A DNA stretch of 64,000 bases, from positions 2,046,001 through 2,110,000 of the forward strand of contig NZ_BAAAPK010000001.1 in NCBI RefSeq assembly GCF_039531105.1, read 5' to 3'. Of this stretch, positions 37,482 to 46,233 are shown in pieces (position 1 is the first letter of the stretch; every line of letters begins with the position of its first letter). Below the pieces are notes generated by a model that made no database searches, was not told the origin of the DNA, and worked only from the letters and a program-made list of their open reading frames with translations. The stretch comes from Microbacterium lacus (GTDB lineage: Bacteria; Actinomycetota; Actinomycetes; Actinomycetales; Microbacteriaceae). Position numbers and translations under genes: made by a program.

Positions 37482-37510
37482 CGCGCGGGGCCCTCCGGAG
37501 GCCCCGCGCG
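37482..37510 (+). terminator. strong GC hairpin between the 87-residue gene and the first GNAT
   Basis: Arms CGCGCGGGGC and GCCCCGCGCG are perfect complements with a 9-base loop; there is no T run, so it is either a U-less high-GC terminator or an attenuator reducing expression of the GNAT genes. Confidence 0.55.
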
Positions 37511-37539
37511 CCCTCACTTCACACAGAACGGAGATCGTC

Positions 37540-38631
37540 ATGATCACCGCCCCCGCCCCCACGGGCATCGAACTTCGGCCGCTCACGATCCCGGCGTCGC
37601 TCGATGCGCCCGACGCCGCCGATTTCCTTGCGATGGTCGACGTGCGCAACCGCATCTACCGCGAGATCTCCGGTCACGGCGACGAAGCGATCACCGCGGC
37701 TGAGCTTCTCCCGCACTACCTGCCCGACGAGTACGAACTGCGCTTCAGCTGGCTCGTGCTCCACGACGGGATCCTGGTCGGCAGGGTCGGCGTGGACGTC
37801 CCGCTGCACCCTGGGTCTCGCGTGGCCTTCTGGCTCGTCGAGCTGCTCGAGGCGGCGCAGGGTCAGGGCATCGGCTCGACGGCATACGAGCTCGTCGAGC
37901 AGACCGCGCGCGAGCACGGCCGCACCATCCTGCAATCCTGGGCCGAGCACCGCGCCACCGACGGTCCAGAGCTGGCCGCGCCGACGGGCTTCGGGTCGAT
38001 CCCGCACGACCGGGCGGCGCGCTTCTACCTGCGGCACGGCCACACGCTCGAGCAGATCGAGCGCAACAGCGCCTTCGAGCTGCAGGGCTCGTTCGACGAG
38101 GTCGATCGGCTCCTCGCGACGGCGGAAGAAGCCTCGAGCGACTATCGCATCGTGCAATGGTCTCCTCCGACGCCCGCGGAGTACATCGACGGCTACGCCT
38201 GGATGAAGTCACGGATGAACACGGATGCACCCGCAGCCGCCATGGAATTCGACGAGGAATTGTGGGACGCGGCGCGCGTCTCACGGCACGACGCCCTCTA
38301 CACCGACGGTGGCCGGCTCCTTCTGGTGACGGCGGCCCAGCACATCGAGAGCGGCGAGCTGTGCGCCTTCAACGAACTCGTCGTCGGCCGAGACCGAACG
38401 GAGGCATCGCACCAGGAGGACACGCTCGTCCTGAAAGAGCACCGGGGCCACAGGCTCGGCACCCTCGTCAAGTGCGCCGGACTGCTGACGTGGCGAGCAC
38501 TCGTCCCGCAGTCGCCGCGCGTGCTGACCTACAACGCGGAGGAGAACCGCCCCATGCTCGACATCAACGAGGCGATCGGCTTCGTCCCGATCGCCTACAA
38601 CGGCGCATGGAAGAAGGTGCTCGATGCCTGA
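37540..38631 (+). CDS. double-GNAT acetyltransferase, copy 1
   Basis: 363 residues with two GNAT halves. In the N-terminal half the acetyl-CoA loop is AAQGQGIGSTAYELVEQTA (about residues 105-125); in the C-terminal half it is KEHRGHRLGTLVKCAGL (about 295-315), the canonical R/QxxGxG/A pattern. The layout is that of mycothiol synthase-like tandem GNAT enzymes, but the sequence is not MshD and the substrate is unknown. It overlaps the second copy by 8 bp. Ribosome site weak (ACGGAG). Confidence 0.8.
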   Translation: MITAPAPTGIELRPLTIPASLDAPDAADFLAMVDVRNRIYREISGHGDEAITAAELLPHYLPDEYELRFSWLVLHDGILVGRVGVDVPLHPGSRVAFWLVELLEAAQGQGIGSTAYELVEQTAREHGRTILQSWAEHRATDGPELAAPTGFGSIPHDRAARFYLRHGHTLEQIERNSAFELQGSFDEVDRLLATAEEASSDYRIVQWSPPTPAEYIDGYAWMKSRMNTDAPAAAMEFDEELWDAARVSRHDALYTDGGRLLLVTAAQHIESGELCAFNELVVGRDRTEASHQEDTLVLKEHRGHRLGTLVKCAGLLTWRALVPQSPRVLTYNAEENRPMLDINEAIGFVPIAYNGAWKKVLDA

Positions 38632-39718
38632 CATCTCGACGGAGCAGGTGGCGGTCGCACGGATCGCTCCGCCCGCGCGTCTCGATGGTCCCGAAGCGGC
38701 GCCGTTCCTCGAAATGGTCCGCATCGGCAACGCCGTCTGCCGGCACGACACGGGACACGACGACCTGGCCCAGGAACCGGCCGAGATGCTCGGCTTCTGG
38801 CAGGACCAGACCTACTGGGGTCAGGACGGGTTCGTCGCCGAGCGGAACGGGGGCATCATCGGTGCCCTGAAGCTGTCCTATTCGAAGGAGGACGGGGCGA
38901 CCGCCCTCGAGTTCGACCTCATGGTCGACCCCGAGCACTGGGGCGAGGGCGCCGAGCAGGCGCTGCTCGGCGTCGTCGAGGATGAAGCACGATCGCTCGG
39001 TCGTACGGTCGTGCAGACCTGGACGCTGCACCGACCGGACGCGGGCGGGCATCGGCTCGAACCCTCCACCGGGTGGGGTTCGATCCCCGCGGAGGATCGC
39101 CAGACCGTCCTCCACCTGACGCACGGCTACACGTTGGAGCAGGTCGAGCGCAACAGCGCGTTCGACCTCCGCGGATCGTTCGAACTCGTCGGGCGCATGC
39201 TCCACGACTCGCTGCGCGCCGCCGGCGACGACTACCGCGTCGTCGAGTGGACCTCGCCCACCCCTCACGAGCATCTCGACAGCTTCGCCTACGCCATCTC
39301 CCGGATGTCGACGGATGCGCCGCAAGGTGGACTCGTCATCGAGGAGGAGAAGTGGGATGCCGAGCGCGTCCGTACGCGCGACGAGCGACTGAGAAGCCAG
39401 GGTCTGCTGGCTTCTCTCGCGTGCGTCGTCCATGTGCCCACCGGCGCGATCGTCGCGTTCAACGAGCTCGTGATCGGCGAGGACCGCAGCGCGGCCACCC
39501 AGCAGTACGGCACGCTGGTCGTGCGAGAACACCGGGGACGACGGCTCGGCACCGTGGTCAAATGCGCGAATCTCATCCGCTGGCGCGATCTCGTGCCCGA
39601 GTCGCCTCGCGTGACCACGTTCAACGCCGAAGAGAACCGCCACATGCTCGCCATCAACGAGGCGATCGGATTCTACGCGATGTCCTACGCAGGGGCGTGG
39701 AAGAAGGTGCTCACCTAG
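38624..39718 (+). CDS. double-GNAT acetyltransferase, copy 2 (paralogue)
   Basis: 364 residues, clearly a paralogue of the gene before it (shared LEQVERNSAF, YRVVEWTSPTP, SRMSTDAP, FNELVIGEDRS and NAEEN-MLAINEAIGF blocks). Its C-terminal acetyl-CoA loop VREHRGRRLGTVVKCANLI is intact, whereas the N-terminal one (EHWGEGAEQALLGVV) is altered, so the N half may be structural. The copies are diverged, so the duplication is old and both are probably kept by selection. Ends 4 bp from mutM (convergent). Confidence 0.8.
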   Translation: MPDISTEQVAVARIAPPARLDGPEAAPFLEMVRIGNAVCRHDTGHDDLAQEPAEMLGFWQDQTYWGQDGFVAERNGGIIGALKLSYSKEDGATALEFDLMVDPEHWGEGAEQALLGVVEDEARSLGRTVVQTWTLHRPDAGGHRLEPSTGWGSIPAEDRQTVLHLTHGYTLEQVERNSAFDLRGSFELVGRMLHDSLRAAGDDYRVVEWTSPTPHEHLDSFAYAISRMSTDAPQGGLVIEEEKWDAERVRTRDERLRSQGLLASLACVVHVPTGAIVAFNELVIGEDRSAATQQYGTLVVREHRGRRLGTVVKCANLIRWRDLVPESPRVTTFNAEENRHMLAINEAIGFYAMSYAGAWKKVLT

Positions 39719-39722
39719 GCGC

Positions 39723-40721
39723 TCAGCCCGCCGAGCTCTGAGTGTCGTTCCGGCTGTTGCCGTCTCGGCGCTTCTCCGCGAATCCGGTGAGCGTGCCGGC
39801 GACGGAAGTCGAACGGAAGCGCTGACAGTGCGGGCAGTAGTGGCTGGAGCGGTTCATGAAGGAGACGCGTACGATCGCGCGCCCGCAGCGCGGGCAGGGA
39901 AGTCCGGTGCGGCCGTAGGCATTCAGGGAGTGCGCGAAGTAGCCGGCCTGCCCGTTGACGTTGACGTACTGGGCGTCGAAACTCGTGCCCCCCTCCGCGA
40001 GCGCCTGGTGCAGCACCGCGCGGATCTCGCTCAGCAGACGGTTGACGGTACGAGTCGAGAGCGCTCGCGACTCAGTCTCAGGGTGCAGCCGGGTGCGCCA
40101 GAGTGCTTCGTCGGCGTAGATGTTGCCGATGCCGCTGATGACCGTCTGATCGAGCAGGACCCGCTTGATCGCGGACTCCTTCCGCCGCAGCGCCTCGCGG
40201 AACCGGTCGTCACGGAAAGCGGGATCGAGCGGATCGCGAGCGATGTGGGCGACCTGTTCCGGGACGAGCGGCTGATCCGTGCCGAGCCCACCGGGCGCGG
40301 CATCCGGCGTCGACGTGAGGGGGTCCACCGTGAGTGAGCCGAAGGTGCGCTGGTCGGCGAAGACGACGGCCAGCTCACCGTGCTGCGGATGCTGGATCTC
40401 CAGGCGGATGCGCTCGTGCCTCTCGGCGGGCGCACCGGGCGTCCGCAGGAGCAGCTGTCCGCTCATGCCCAGGTGAGCGAGGAGGGCGTGGGCGGGCTGT
40501 GACTCGCCTGCCGCCGGCGCGAGCGGGATCCAGAGGAACTTGCCGCGTCGCGCCGCTCCGTGCAGCACCCGTCCGGTCAGGACGCGTTCGAAGTCCGCGG
40601 CCGTGCCGTCGTATCTCGTCAGTGCGCGCTCATCCCACGCGCTGACGCCGACGACGGTGGCGCCGGACACGGCGGGGTCGAGGCCCGCTCGGACGACCTC
40701 GACCTCGGGAAGCTCCGGCAC
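39723..40721 (-). CDS. mutM: formamidopyrimidine-DNA glycosylase
   Basis: Excises 8-oxoguanine and nicks the abasic site. The catalytic Pro follows the start (GTG read as Met; PELPEVEVVRAGL), with the HLGMSGQLL loop, the GIGNIYADEALW helix-two-turn-helix, and the CPRCGRAIVR-HYCPHCQ zinc finger. 332 residues; the last about 28 (TGFAEKRRDGNSRNDTQ) extend past the usual end. 7 bp from rnc. Confidence 0.96.
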   Translation of the reverse strand: MPELPEVEVVRAGLDPAVSGATVVGVSAWDERALTRYDGTAADFERVLTGRVLHGAARRGKFLWIPLAPAAGESQPAHALLAHLGMSGQLLLRTPGAPAERHERIRLEIQHPQHGELAVVFADQRTFGSLTVDPLTSTPDAAPGGLGTDQPLVPEQVAHIARDPLDPAFRDDRFREALRRKESAIKRVLLDQTVISGIGNIYADEALWRTRLHPETESRALSTRTVNRLLSEIRAVLHQALAEGGTSFDAQYVNVNGQAGYFAHSLNAYGRTGLPCPRCGRAIVRVSFMNRSSHYCPHCQRFRSTSVAGTLTGFAEKRRDGNSRNDTQSSAG

Positions 40722-40728
40722 GGCGCGC

Positions 40729-41421
40729 TCAGCCTCGTGCGCTGAGCTCGCGCCACGCGTGCAGCGCAGCAGCCATCTCGGCCTGCTTCTTGCTCGAACC
40801 CGTTCCGTGGGCGGAGTAGTCTCCGACGGTGACGGTGGCGGAGAAGAGCCGGTTGTGGTCAGGACCGGTCGAGGTCACCTCGTACACCGGAGGCGTTGAT
40901 CCGGTGCGGGACGCGAGTTCTTGAAGCGTGGTCTTGGGATCCACGGCGGCGCCGTAGCGGTCGGGATCCGCCAGGAGAGGGTCGATCAACCGCAGCACGA
41001 GACCGGTCGCAGCCTCCGGGCCCACCGACAGATACGTCGCGCCGATCACCGCTTCCATCGTGTCGGCGAGGATGGAGTCCTTGTCGCGGCCGCCCGTCTG
41101 CTCTTCGCCCCGCCCGAGCTTCACGTGCGCGCCGAGGCCGATGCCGCGGGCGACGTGGGCCAACGCGACGGTCGACACCACGCTCGCACGACGCTTGGCG
41201 AGCGCACCCTCGTCGAGCGAAGGGTTGGCCGTGAAAAGCCGCACGGTCACGGCTTGCCCGAGCACGGAGTCGCCGAGGAATTCGAGGCGCTCGTTGTGCG
41301 GCCCCTGGCCGTGTTCGTACGCCCAGGAACGATGCGTGAGCGCCAGCGACAAAAGCTCGGGGTCGATATCGACTCCGAGCTTGTCGGTGAGCGCACTGCG
41401 CTCAGGTGCGACCTGTGTCAC
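40729..41421 (-). CDS. rnc: ribonuclease III
   Basis: Cleaves double-stranded RNA in rRNA maturation. The RNase III signature NERLEFLGDSVLGQAVT is followed by DTMEAVIGATYL, with both acidic catalytic residues; the dsRNA-binding domain (about 155-228) has DPKTTLQELASR and GTGSSKKQAEMAAALHAW. GTG start at 41421 (GGCGGATC upstream); 230 residues. The order rpmF-rnc-mutM upstream of smc-ftsY is the standard actinobacterial set, although here mutM is separated from smc by the GNAT operon. Confidence 0.96.
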   Translation of the reverse strand: MTQVAPERSALTDKLGVDIDPELLSLALTHRSWAYEHGQGPHNERLEFLGDSVLGQAVTVRLFTANPSLDEGALAKRRASVVSTVALAHVARGIGLGAHVKLGRGEEQTGGRDKDSILADTMEAVIGATYLSVGPEAATGLVLRLIDPLLADPDRYGAAVDPKTTLQELASRTGSTPPVYEVTSTGPDHNRLFSATVTVGDYSAHGTGSSKKQAEMAAALHAWRELSARG

Positions 41422-41438
41422 GATCCGCCGGTGCGGGA

Positions 41439-41648
41439 TCAGACGTCGGCGACCTTGCGGCCCTTGTACTCCAGGAACAGCTCCGTGCCCTGCGAGTCGG
41501 TGACGACCTTCGCCTGGTGGGGACGCCCGTAGACGACCTTGCCGTTCTCGATGGTCTTGGTCAGCGCGATGGGCGCCGCCTTCCACTGCGCGCGGCGCGA
41601 ACGGGTGTTGGAGCGGGAGACCTTCCGCTTCGGGGGGTTACCAGCCAT
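41439..41648 (-). CDS. rpmF: 50S ribosomal protein L32
   Basis: A 69-residue L32 of the zinc-free type (no CxxC pair): AGNPPKRKVSRSNTRSRRAQWK at the N-terminus and a C-terminal GTELFLEYKGRKVADV. ATG start. It follows the DUF177 gene by 39 bp, which is the common arrangement because DUF177 supports 23S rRNA processing. Confidence 0.95.
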   Translation of the reverse strand: MAGNPPKRKVSRSNTRSRRAQWKAAPIALTKTIENGKVVYGRPHQAKVVTDSQGTELFLEYKGRKVADV

Positions 41649-41687
41649 GGCTTGCTCTCTTCTGTGTTCGCGACGATGATCCCGGCG

Positions 41688-42230
41688 CTACGCGCGCGGC
41701 TCTTCGTCGTCGTGGTCTGGGGTGAACTGCTCGAGCGCGGCCCAGCGGATGTCGCGGGGATCGCCCTGCTCTGTCCCGGTGCTTCCGGCCAGCCGCTCGC
41801 CCGTGACCGGATCGAGGCCGGGGCAATCCGGCTGACACACCGGCTGAAACGGAAGCGACAACACGGCCGCGTCCCTGACCAGAGTTTCAAGATCCACGTG
41901 GTCGTCTTGAACCTCGAAGTCAGATGCTTCCTCCCCAGGATACGCGAAAAGCTCCTGAAACTCGACTTCGACGGGTGCGGCGATGTCGATCAGACAGCGA
42001 CCGCACACTCCGTCGTACTCGGTCTCGAGGCTCCCGCTGGCCAGGATCCCCTCGTGGACGGATTCGAGCCGGACCTCGACCCGCACGTCGCGGCCCGCCG
42101 CGACGCTCACCAGTCCCTCGCCCCATTTCTCCGGCGCCGGCGCGTCGATCGTGAACTCGCGCATCTCCCCGGGGTGGTGGACGATGTCGCGCACGGGCAG
42201 CGCGAAGGGCCCTGGACGATGATTTCTCAC
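41688..42230 (-). CDS. DUF177 (YceD) protein
   Basis: A 180-residue protein with the YceD cysteine pairs CGRC (LETEYDGVCGRCLIDI) and CQPDCPGL, spaced to bind zinc. The family is needed for 23S rRNA accumulation in plants and bacteria and is nearly always next to rpmF. The GTG start at 42230 has GAGGATC upstream. Confidence 0.9.
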   Translation of the reverse strand: MRNHRPGPFALPVRDIVHHPGEMREFTIDAPAPEKWGEGLVSVAAGRDVRVEVRLESVHEGILASGSLETEYDGVCGRCLIDIAAPVEVEFQELFAYPGEEASDFEVQDDHVDLETLVRDAAVLSLPFQPVCQPDCPGLDPVTGERLAGSTGTEQGDPRDIRWAALEQFTPDHDDEEPRA

Positions 42231-42249
42231 GATCCTCAAGCCTACCGGG

Positions 42250-42747
42250 TCAGGTGCGCGAAGCTCCCGGGTCGAGGAACCGGGCGACCGCAGGGGGCAC
42301 GAACGGCGACACGTCGCCACCGAGGGACGAGACCTGCCGGACGAGCGAGCTGGAGACCAGCGCGTGGGCCGGGTCGGGCAGCAGGAAGACGGTCTCGACG
42401 TGCGCGAGGTGCCGGTTCACGATCGCCATCGGGGTCTCGTACGCGACGTCGATCTGCGACCTGATGCCCTTCACCAGGACTCCCGCCCCGACGTCGGTGG
42501 CGTAGTCCACGAGCAGGCCGACGCTCCAGGAGGCCACGATGACCTGGCCTGTGATGTCGCTCTCCTGGATCGACTGCTCGAGCAGCGCGAGCCGCTGCGC
42601 GATCGGCAGCAACGCTTCCTTGCCCGGGTTGTGGACGACCAGCACGTGCAGCTCGTCGTACAGCGCCGCCGCCCGCCGGATGACATCGAGATGCCCGAGG
42701 GTCGGCGGGTCGAAAGATCCTGGAACGACGGCGATCCGGCTGCTCAT
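42250..42747 (-). CDS. coaD: phosphopantetheine adenylyltransferase
   Basis: Makes dephospho-CoA from phosphopantetheine and ATP. Nucleotidyltransferase motif [21 protein letters not shown] with the HxGH-like TLGH, and the C-terminal [17 protein letters not shown]. 165 residues, standard. ATG start, directly downstream of a TAGGCT hexamer (6-nt spacing). Confidence 0.97.
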   Translation of the reverse strand: MSSRIAVVPGSFDPPTLGHLDVIRRAAALYDELHVLVVHNPGKEALLPIAQRLALLEQSIQESDITGQVIVASWSVGLLVDYATDVGAGVLVKGIRSQIDVAYETPMAIVNRHLAHVETVFLLPDPAHALVSSSLVRQVSSLGGDVSPFVPPAVARFLDPGASRT

Positions 42748-42753
42748 GAGGCG

Positions 42754-42759
42754 AGCCTA
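42754..42759 (-). promoter_or_regulatory. leaderless -10 hexamer of coaD
   Basis: TAGGCT, CGCCTC, ATG: 6-nt spacing between recG and coaD. Confidence 0.6.
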
Positions 42760-42775
42760 TCGGCGGCGGCGATAC

Positions 42776-44938
42776 CTAGTTCTTCGCGAGTGCCGCCCGC
42801 TCGTGCTGCCCGAGCCTCCGCTCCAGGGCGCTCGCGAGTCCTGGGTGCGCACGCAGCGCCGGATCCTCCTCCAGTACCTGCTCCGCGACGTTGCGCGCGT
42901 GGGCGATCAGATCGGCATCCGTCACGACCCGCAGGAGCCGCAGCGACGATCGTGCGCCGGACTGCGCGTCGCCGAGCACATCGCCCTCGCCGCGGAGATC
43001 GAGGTCGATCTCGGCGAGAAGGAAGCCGTCGAGCGTGCCGGCGACCGCTTCGACACGGTCACGGGCGGGCGTTCCGAGTGCCGCCTCCGTCACGAGCAGG
43101 CAGAGTCCCGGCACTCCGCCGCGTCCCACGCGTCCGCGCAGCTGGTGAAGTTGCGAAACCCCGAACCGATCGGCTTCGAGGATCGCCATGGTCGAGGCAT
43201 TCGCGACGTCGACCCCGACCTCGACGACGGTCGTCGCGACCAGCACGTCGATCTCGCCCCGCGCGAAGGACTGCATGATGGCGTCCTTCTCGTCCGCGGG
43301 CATCTTGCCGTGGAGCCCAGCGACGCGCAGCCGCGCGTACGACGGATGGCGCGAGAGCAGGTCCAGCACCTGCGCAACCCCCCACCGCGTGCGTACCGTT
43401 TCGCCGTCCGAGGGCGCCGCCGGCTCGTCGGCGGTGTCATCTTTCGTCTGCGACTCCGCGTCGATCGCCGGACACACGACGAACGACTGGTGACCTGCGG
43501 CCGCCTCTTCGGCGATCCGGTCCCACACGCGGGAGAACCATCCCGGTTTCTCGGCCAGGGGCGCGACGAACGTCTGTATTCCGGCCCGTCCCTGCGGCAT
43601 CGTGCGGATCGTGGAGACGTCGAGGTCGCCGAAGACCGTCATCGCCACGGTGCGTGGAATGGGGGTCGCGGTGAGGACGAGCGCGTGCGGAGCAGAGCCC
43701 TTCGCCCGCAGGGACTCGCGCTGCTCGACGCCGAAGCGATGCTGCTCGTCGACGACGACGAGACCGAGGTCGGCGAACGTGGTCGACTCGCTCAACAGGG
43801 CGTGCGTCCCGACCACGATGAGCGCCTGGCCCGAGGCGACGCGCAGTGCCGCCTTGCGCCGCTCCGCGGCCGGCATCTGCCCGGTCAGCAGCGTGGGCAT
43901 GAGCTCGGGGGCCAGACGCGGACCGAGCATCCGCGCGATCGAGCGCAGGTGCTGGCCGGCGAGCACTTCCGTCGGTGCGATGAGAGCGGACTGTCCACCG
44001 CTCTGGGCGACCTGGAGCATCGCACGCAGTGCCACGAGCGTCTTGCCCGAACCGACTTCGCCCTGCACGAGCCGGTTCATGGGCCAGTCGCCCTGCAGAT
44101 CGCGCTCGATGCGTTCGCCCACCGAGATCTGATCCGGCGTGCGCTCGAACGGCAGAGCCGCGTCGAAACCCGCCAGGAGCGCACCCGGCGCCCGGCTCGT
44201 CGCCGACAGTGCACGGACGGACTGCCGCTGCTGCAGCAGGGCCACCTGGAGGACGAACGCCTCGTGCATACGGAGGGTGGCGCGGGCCTGATCGATCTGG
44301 CCCTCGACCTCGGGACGGTGGATGCGGTCGATCGCAGTGCGCGCGTCCAGCAGACCCTCTTCGCGGCGGAGGCTCTCGGGCAGGGGGTCCGCCACCGGGC
44401 CGAGGCCGTCGAGGACCAGCTCGACGATCTTGCGCAGCTGCCAGCTCGCGATCGTGCTCGTCGCGGGATAGATCGGGATCGGCAGGTTCGCGTTCGCCTC
44501 CGCGGTCAGTCGCGCCGTCTGCTCGTCGTCGAACAGTTCGTAATCGGGGTGCGCGAGCTGCTTGGCGCCGCGGTACTCCCCCACTTTCCCGGCGAAAACC
44601 CCCCGCCGCCCCGGCTGCAGGTCCTTCAATCGCCAGGTTTGGTTGAAGAACGTCAGCGACAGTTCGCCCGCGCCGTCGCTGATCACGACTTCCAGCAATG
44701 ATCCCTTCCGATTCTGCATACGGCGCTCGGACGCACGCCTCACCTCGGCGACGATCGTGACGGGCTCGCCGATCGGCAGAGAGGAGATCGGGGTCAGCTC
44801 ACCCCTCTTCGCGTAGCGGCGGGGGTAGTGAGCGAGCAGATCGCCCACTGTACGCATGCCGAACGCACGCTCGAGCGCCGTGGCGGTCTTCCCGCCCACG
44901 GCGCCGTCGAGACGCGATTCCAGCGCGAGGGCGGGCAT
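42776..44938 (-). CDS. recG: ATP-dependent DNA helicase RecG
   Basis: Remodels stalled replication forks and branched recombination intermediates. N-terminal wedge domain with an OB fold, helicase core with VQGEVGSGKTLVALRA (I), VVDEQHRFGVEQR (DEQH, II), TATPIPRTV (III), and the C-terminal VEVGVDVANA, HQLRGRVGRGG motifs. 720 residues, standard. ATG start with a TAGACT hexamer 6 nt upstream. Confidence 0.97.
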   Translation of the reverse strand: MPALALESRLDGAVGGKTATALERAFGMRTVGDLLAHYPRRYAKRGELTPISSLPIGEPVTIVAEVRRASERRMQNRKGSLLEVVISDGAGELSLTFFNQTWRLKDLQPGRRGVFAGKVGEYRGAKQLAHPDYELFDDEQTARLTAEANANLPIPIYPATSTIASWQLRKIVELVLDGLGPVADPLPESLRREEGLLDARTAIDRIHRPEVEGQIDQARATLRMHEAFVLQVALLQQRQSVRALSATSRAPGALLAGFDAALPFERTPDQISVGERIERDLQGDWPMNRLVQGEVGSGKTLVALRAMLQVAQSGGQSALIAPTEVLAGQHLRSIARMLGPRLAPELMPTLLTGQMPAAERRKAALRVASGQALIVVGTHALLSESTTFADLGLVVVDEQHRFGVEQRESLRAKGSAPHALVLTATPIPRTVAMTVFGDLDVSTIRTMPQGRAGIQTFVAPLAEKPGWFSRVWDRIAEEAAAGHQSFVVCPAIDAESQTKDDTADEPAAPSDGETVRTRWGVAQVLDLLSRHPSYARLRVAGLHGKMPADEKDAIMQSFARGEIDVLVATTVVEVGVDVANASTMAILEADRFGVSQLHQLRGRVGRGGVPGLCLLVTEAALGTPARDRVEAVAGTLDGFLLAEIDLDLRGEGDVLGDAQSGARSSLRLLRVVTDADLIAHARNVAEQVLEEDPALRAHPGLASALERRLGQHERAALAKN

Positions 44939-44944
44939 GCTCCG

Positions 44945-44950
44945 AGTCTA
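44945..44950 (-). promoter_or_regulatory. leaderless -10 hexamer of recG
   Basis: TAGACT, CGGAGC, ATG: 6-nt spacing in the short gap after the lipoprotein gene. Confidence 0.6.
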
Positions 44951-44979
44951 GGCACGCCTCCCGACGCGCCGCGATCGGG

Positions 44980-45606
44980 TCACTGCCCGTTGGTGATCCC
45001 GAAGATCCCGTCGACGATGTCCGACAGCAGCGGCGTCCCGTCCAGGTTCGAGGTCTCCATGAAGACCCAGACACCCTCGCGCGCGACGACCGTTTCGACG
45101 ACGTCGACCGGATACTGGCTGTTCGGCGTCGTCTTCTGGCAGACCGGAGCCCCGAAGTCATCCGTCGTGCACGTGAACCCGTCCGCCGGCAACGCTGCCG
45201 CGGCGGCGGCGACATCGGACGCGGGCGCAGTGCTGATGAGCACCAGCAGCCCGGTCGCGTCACCCGCGAACCAGTCGCAGCCCAGGGCGAGCGTCGCGTT
45301 CGCGGGCACCGGTCGGACGAACTGCGTGTAGTCGCCGCCCTGGAAGCCGAGCCCGTCGAGCACTGCGGCACGTGACTGCTCCGTCCCGAGTGCGGCGCAG
45401 TCGGTGGGCAGCGTCACCGGCGCAACCGTCGCCGTCGGCATGGGGGTCGCCGTCGGCGTGGGCGAGCCGCTCGCGGTCGGCGCGGCGCTCGTGGGCGATG
45501 CCGTGGGGGTGTTCTCCGCCCCGTCGCACGCAGAGAGGCCCAGCGCCAGGATCCCGGCGAAGACGAGCGTGGACAGGGTGCGCGTGCGTGTGCGTGTGCG
45601 GATCAT
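44980..45606 (-). CDS. putative lipoprotein with Thr/Pro/Ala-rich linker
   Basis: A 208-residue precursor: basic N-terminus RTRTRTRT encoded by a repeated CGCACA/CG tract, a hydrophobic segment and the lipobox LSAC, so Cys 26 or so is probably lipidated. After a low-complexity linker (PTPTATPMPTAT) lies a globular domain with conserved Trp and Cys residues (CDWFAG, CTTDDFGAPVC). No known family. Divergent from rsmD. Confidence 0.7.
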   Translation of the reverse strand: MIRTRTRTRTLSTLVFAGILALGLSACDGAENTPTASPTSAAPTASGSPTPTATPMPTATVAPVTLPTDCAALGTEQSRAAVLDGLGFQGGDYTQFVRPVPANATLALGCDWFAGDATGLLVLISTAPASDVAAAAAALPADGFTCTTDDFGAPVCQKTTPNSQYPVDVVETVVAREGVWVFMETSNLDGTPLLSDIVDGIFGITNGQ

Positions 45607-45657
45607 CGCCGTTCCGATTCTCTCGAAGGTCCCCCCTGACCCGAGCATAAGGGTGCA

Positions 45658-45663
45658 TAGGCT
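45658..45663 (+). promoter_or_regulatory. leaderless -10 hexamer of rsmD
   Basis: TAGGCT, GGGGGC, GTG: 6-nt spacing; the G-rich spacer makes a Shine-Dalgarno role possible. Confidence 0.55.
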
Positions 45664-45669
45664 GGGGGC

Positions 45670-46233
45670 GTGCCACGGATCATTGCAGGACGTGCCGGAT
45701 CGATCGTGCTCGACGTCGCCGACAGCGGAACCCGTCCCACGAGCGATCGGGTCCGAGAGTCGCTGTTCGGTGCCCTCGAATCCGCCGACGCGCTGCGAGG
45801 TGCCGCGGTGCTGGACCTGTACGCGGGATCGGGGGCGCTGGGACTTGAGGCGGTGAGCAGGGGCGCGGCATCCGCGGATCTCGTCGAGAAGTCGCCGCAG
45901 GCCGCGGCGATCGTGCAGCGCAATGCGGCGAAGGTCGGCAAGTCCGTCGGGCGCGACGTCGCGATCACGGTGCACCGCAATGCGGTGGCGACCTTCCTCG
46001 GCGGGCCGCGCGGACCGTACGATCTCGTGTTCCTCGACCCGCCCTACGAGCTGTCCGAGGCGGACTTGACACATGCGCTCTCTTTACTCGTCCCCTCACT
46101 GTCGGCGGAGGCCACCGTCGTGGTCGAGCGGGCCGCTCGCGCCCCGCAACCGCTGTTGCCGCCCGGGCTGCGCCACGAGCGTTCCAAGAGGTACGGCGAC
46201 ACCGTCCTGTGGTGGGCGACGCCGGTCGGCTGA
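45670..46233 (+). CDS. rsmD: 16S rRNA (guanine-966-N2)-methyltransferase
   Basis: SAM-dependent methylation of G966 in the P-site loop. Motif I is VLDLYAGSGALGLEAVSRGA, motif IV FLDPPYELS, with RPTSDRVRESLFGAL at the N-terminus. 187 residues, standard. GTG start. It converges with thiL with no gap: TGATCA carries both stop codons. Confidence 0.96.
   Translation: MPRIIAGRAGSIVLDVADSGTRPTSDRVRESLFGALESADALRGAAVLDLYAGSGALGLEAVSRGAASADLVEKSPQAAAIVQRNAAKVGKSVGRDVAITVHRNAVATFLGGPRGPYDLVFLDPPYELSEADLTHALSLLVPSLSAEATVVVERAARAPQPLLPPGLRHERSKRYGDTVLWWATPVG

Noticed and set aside
45585..45606. Repeated CGCACA-type tract as a phase-variable microsatellite in the lipoprotein gene
   Set aside because: Only four Arg-Thr repeats in frame; too short to argue for slippage, and it does not interrupt the gene.
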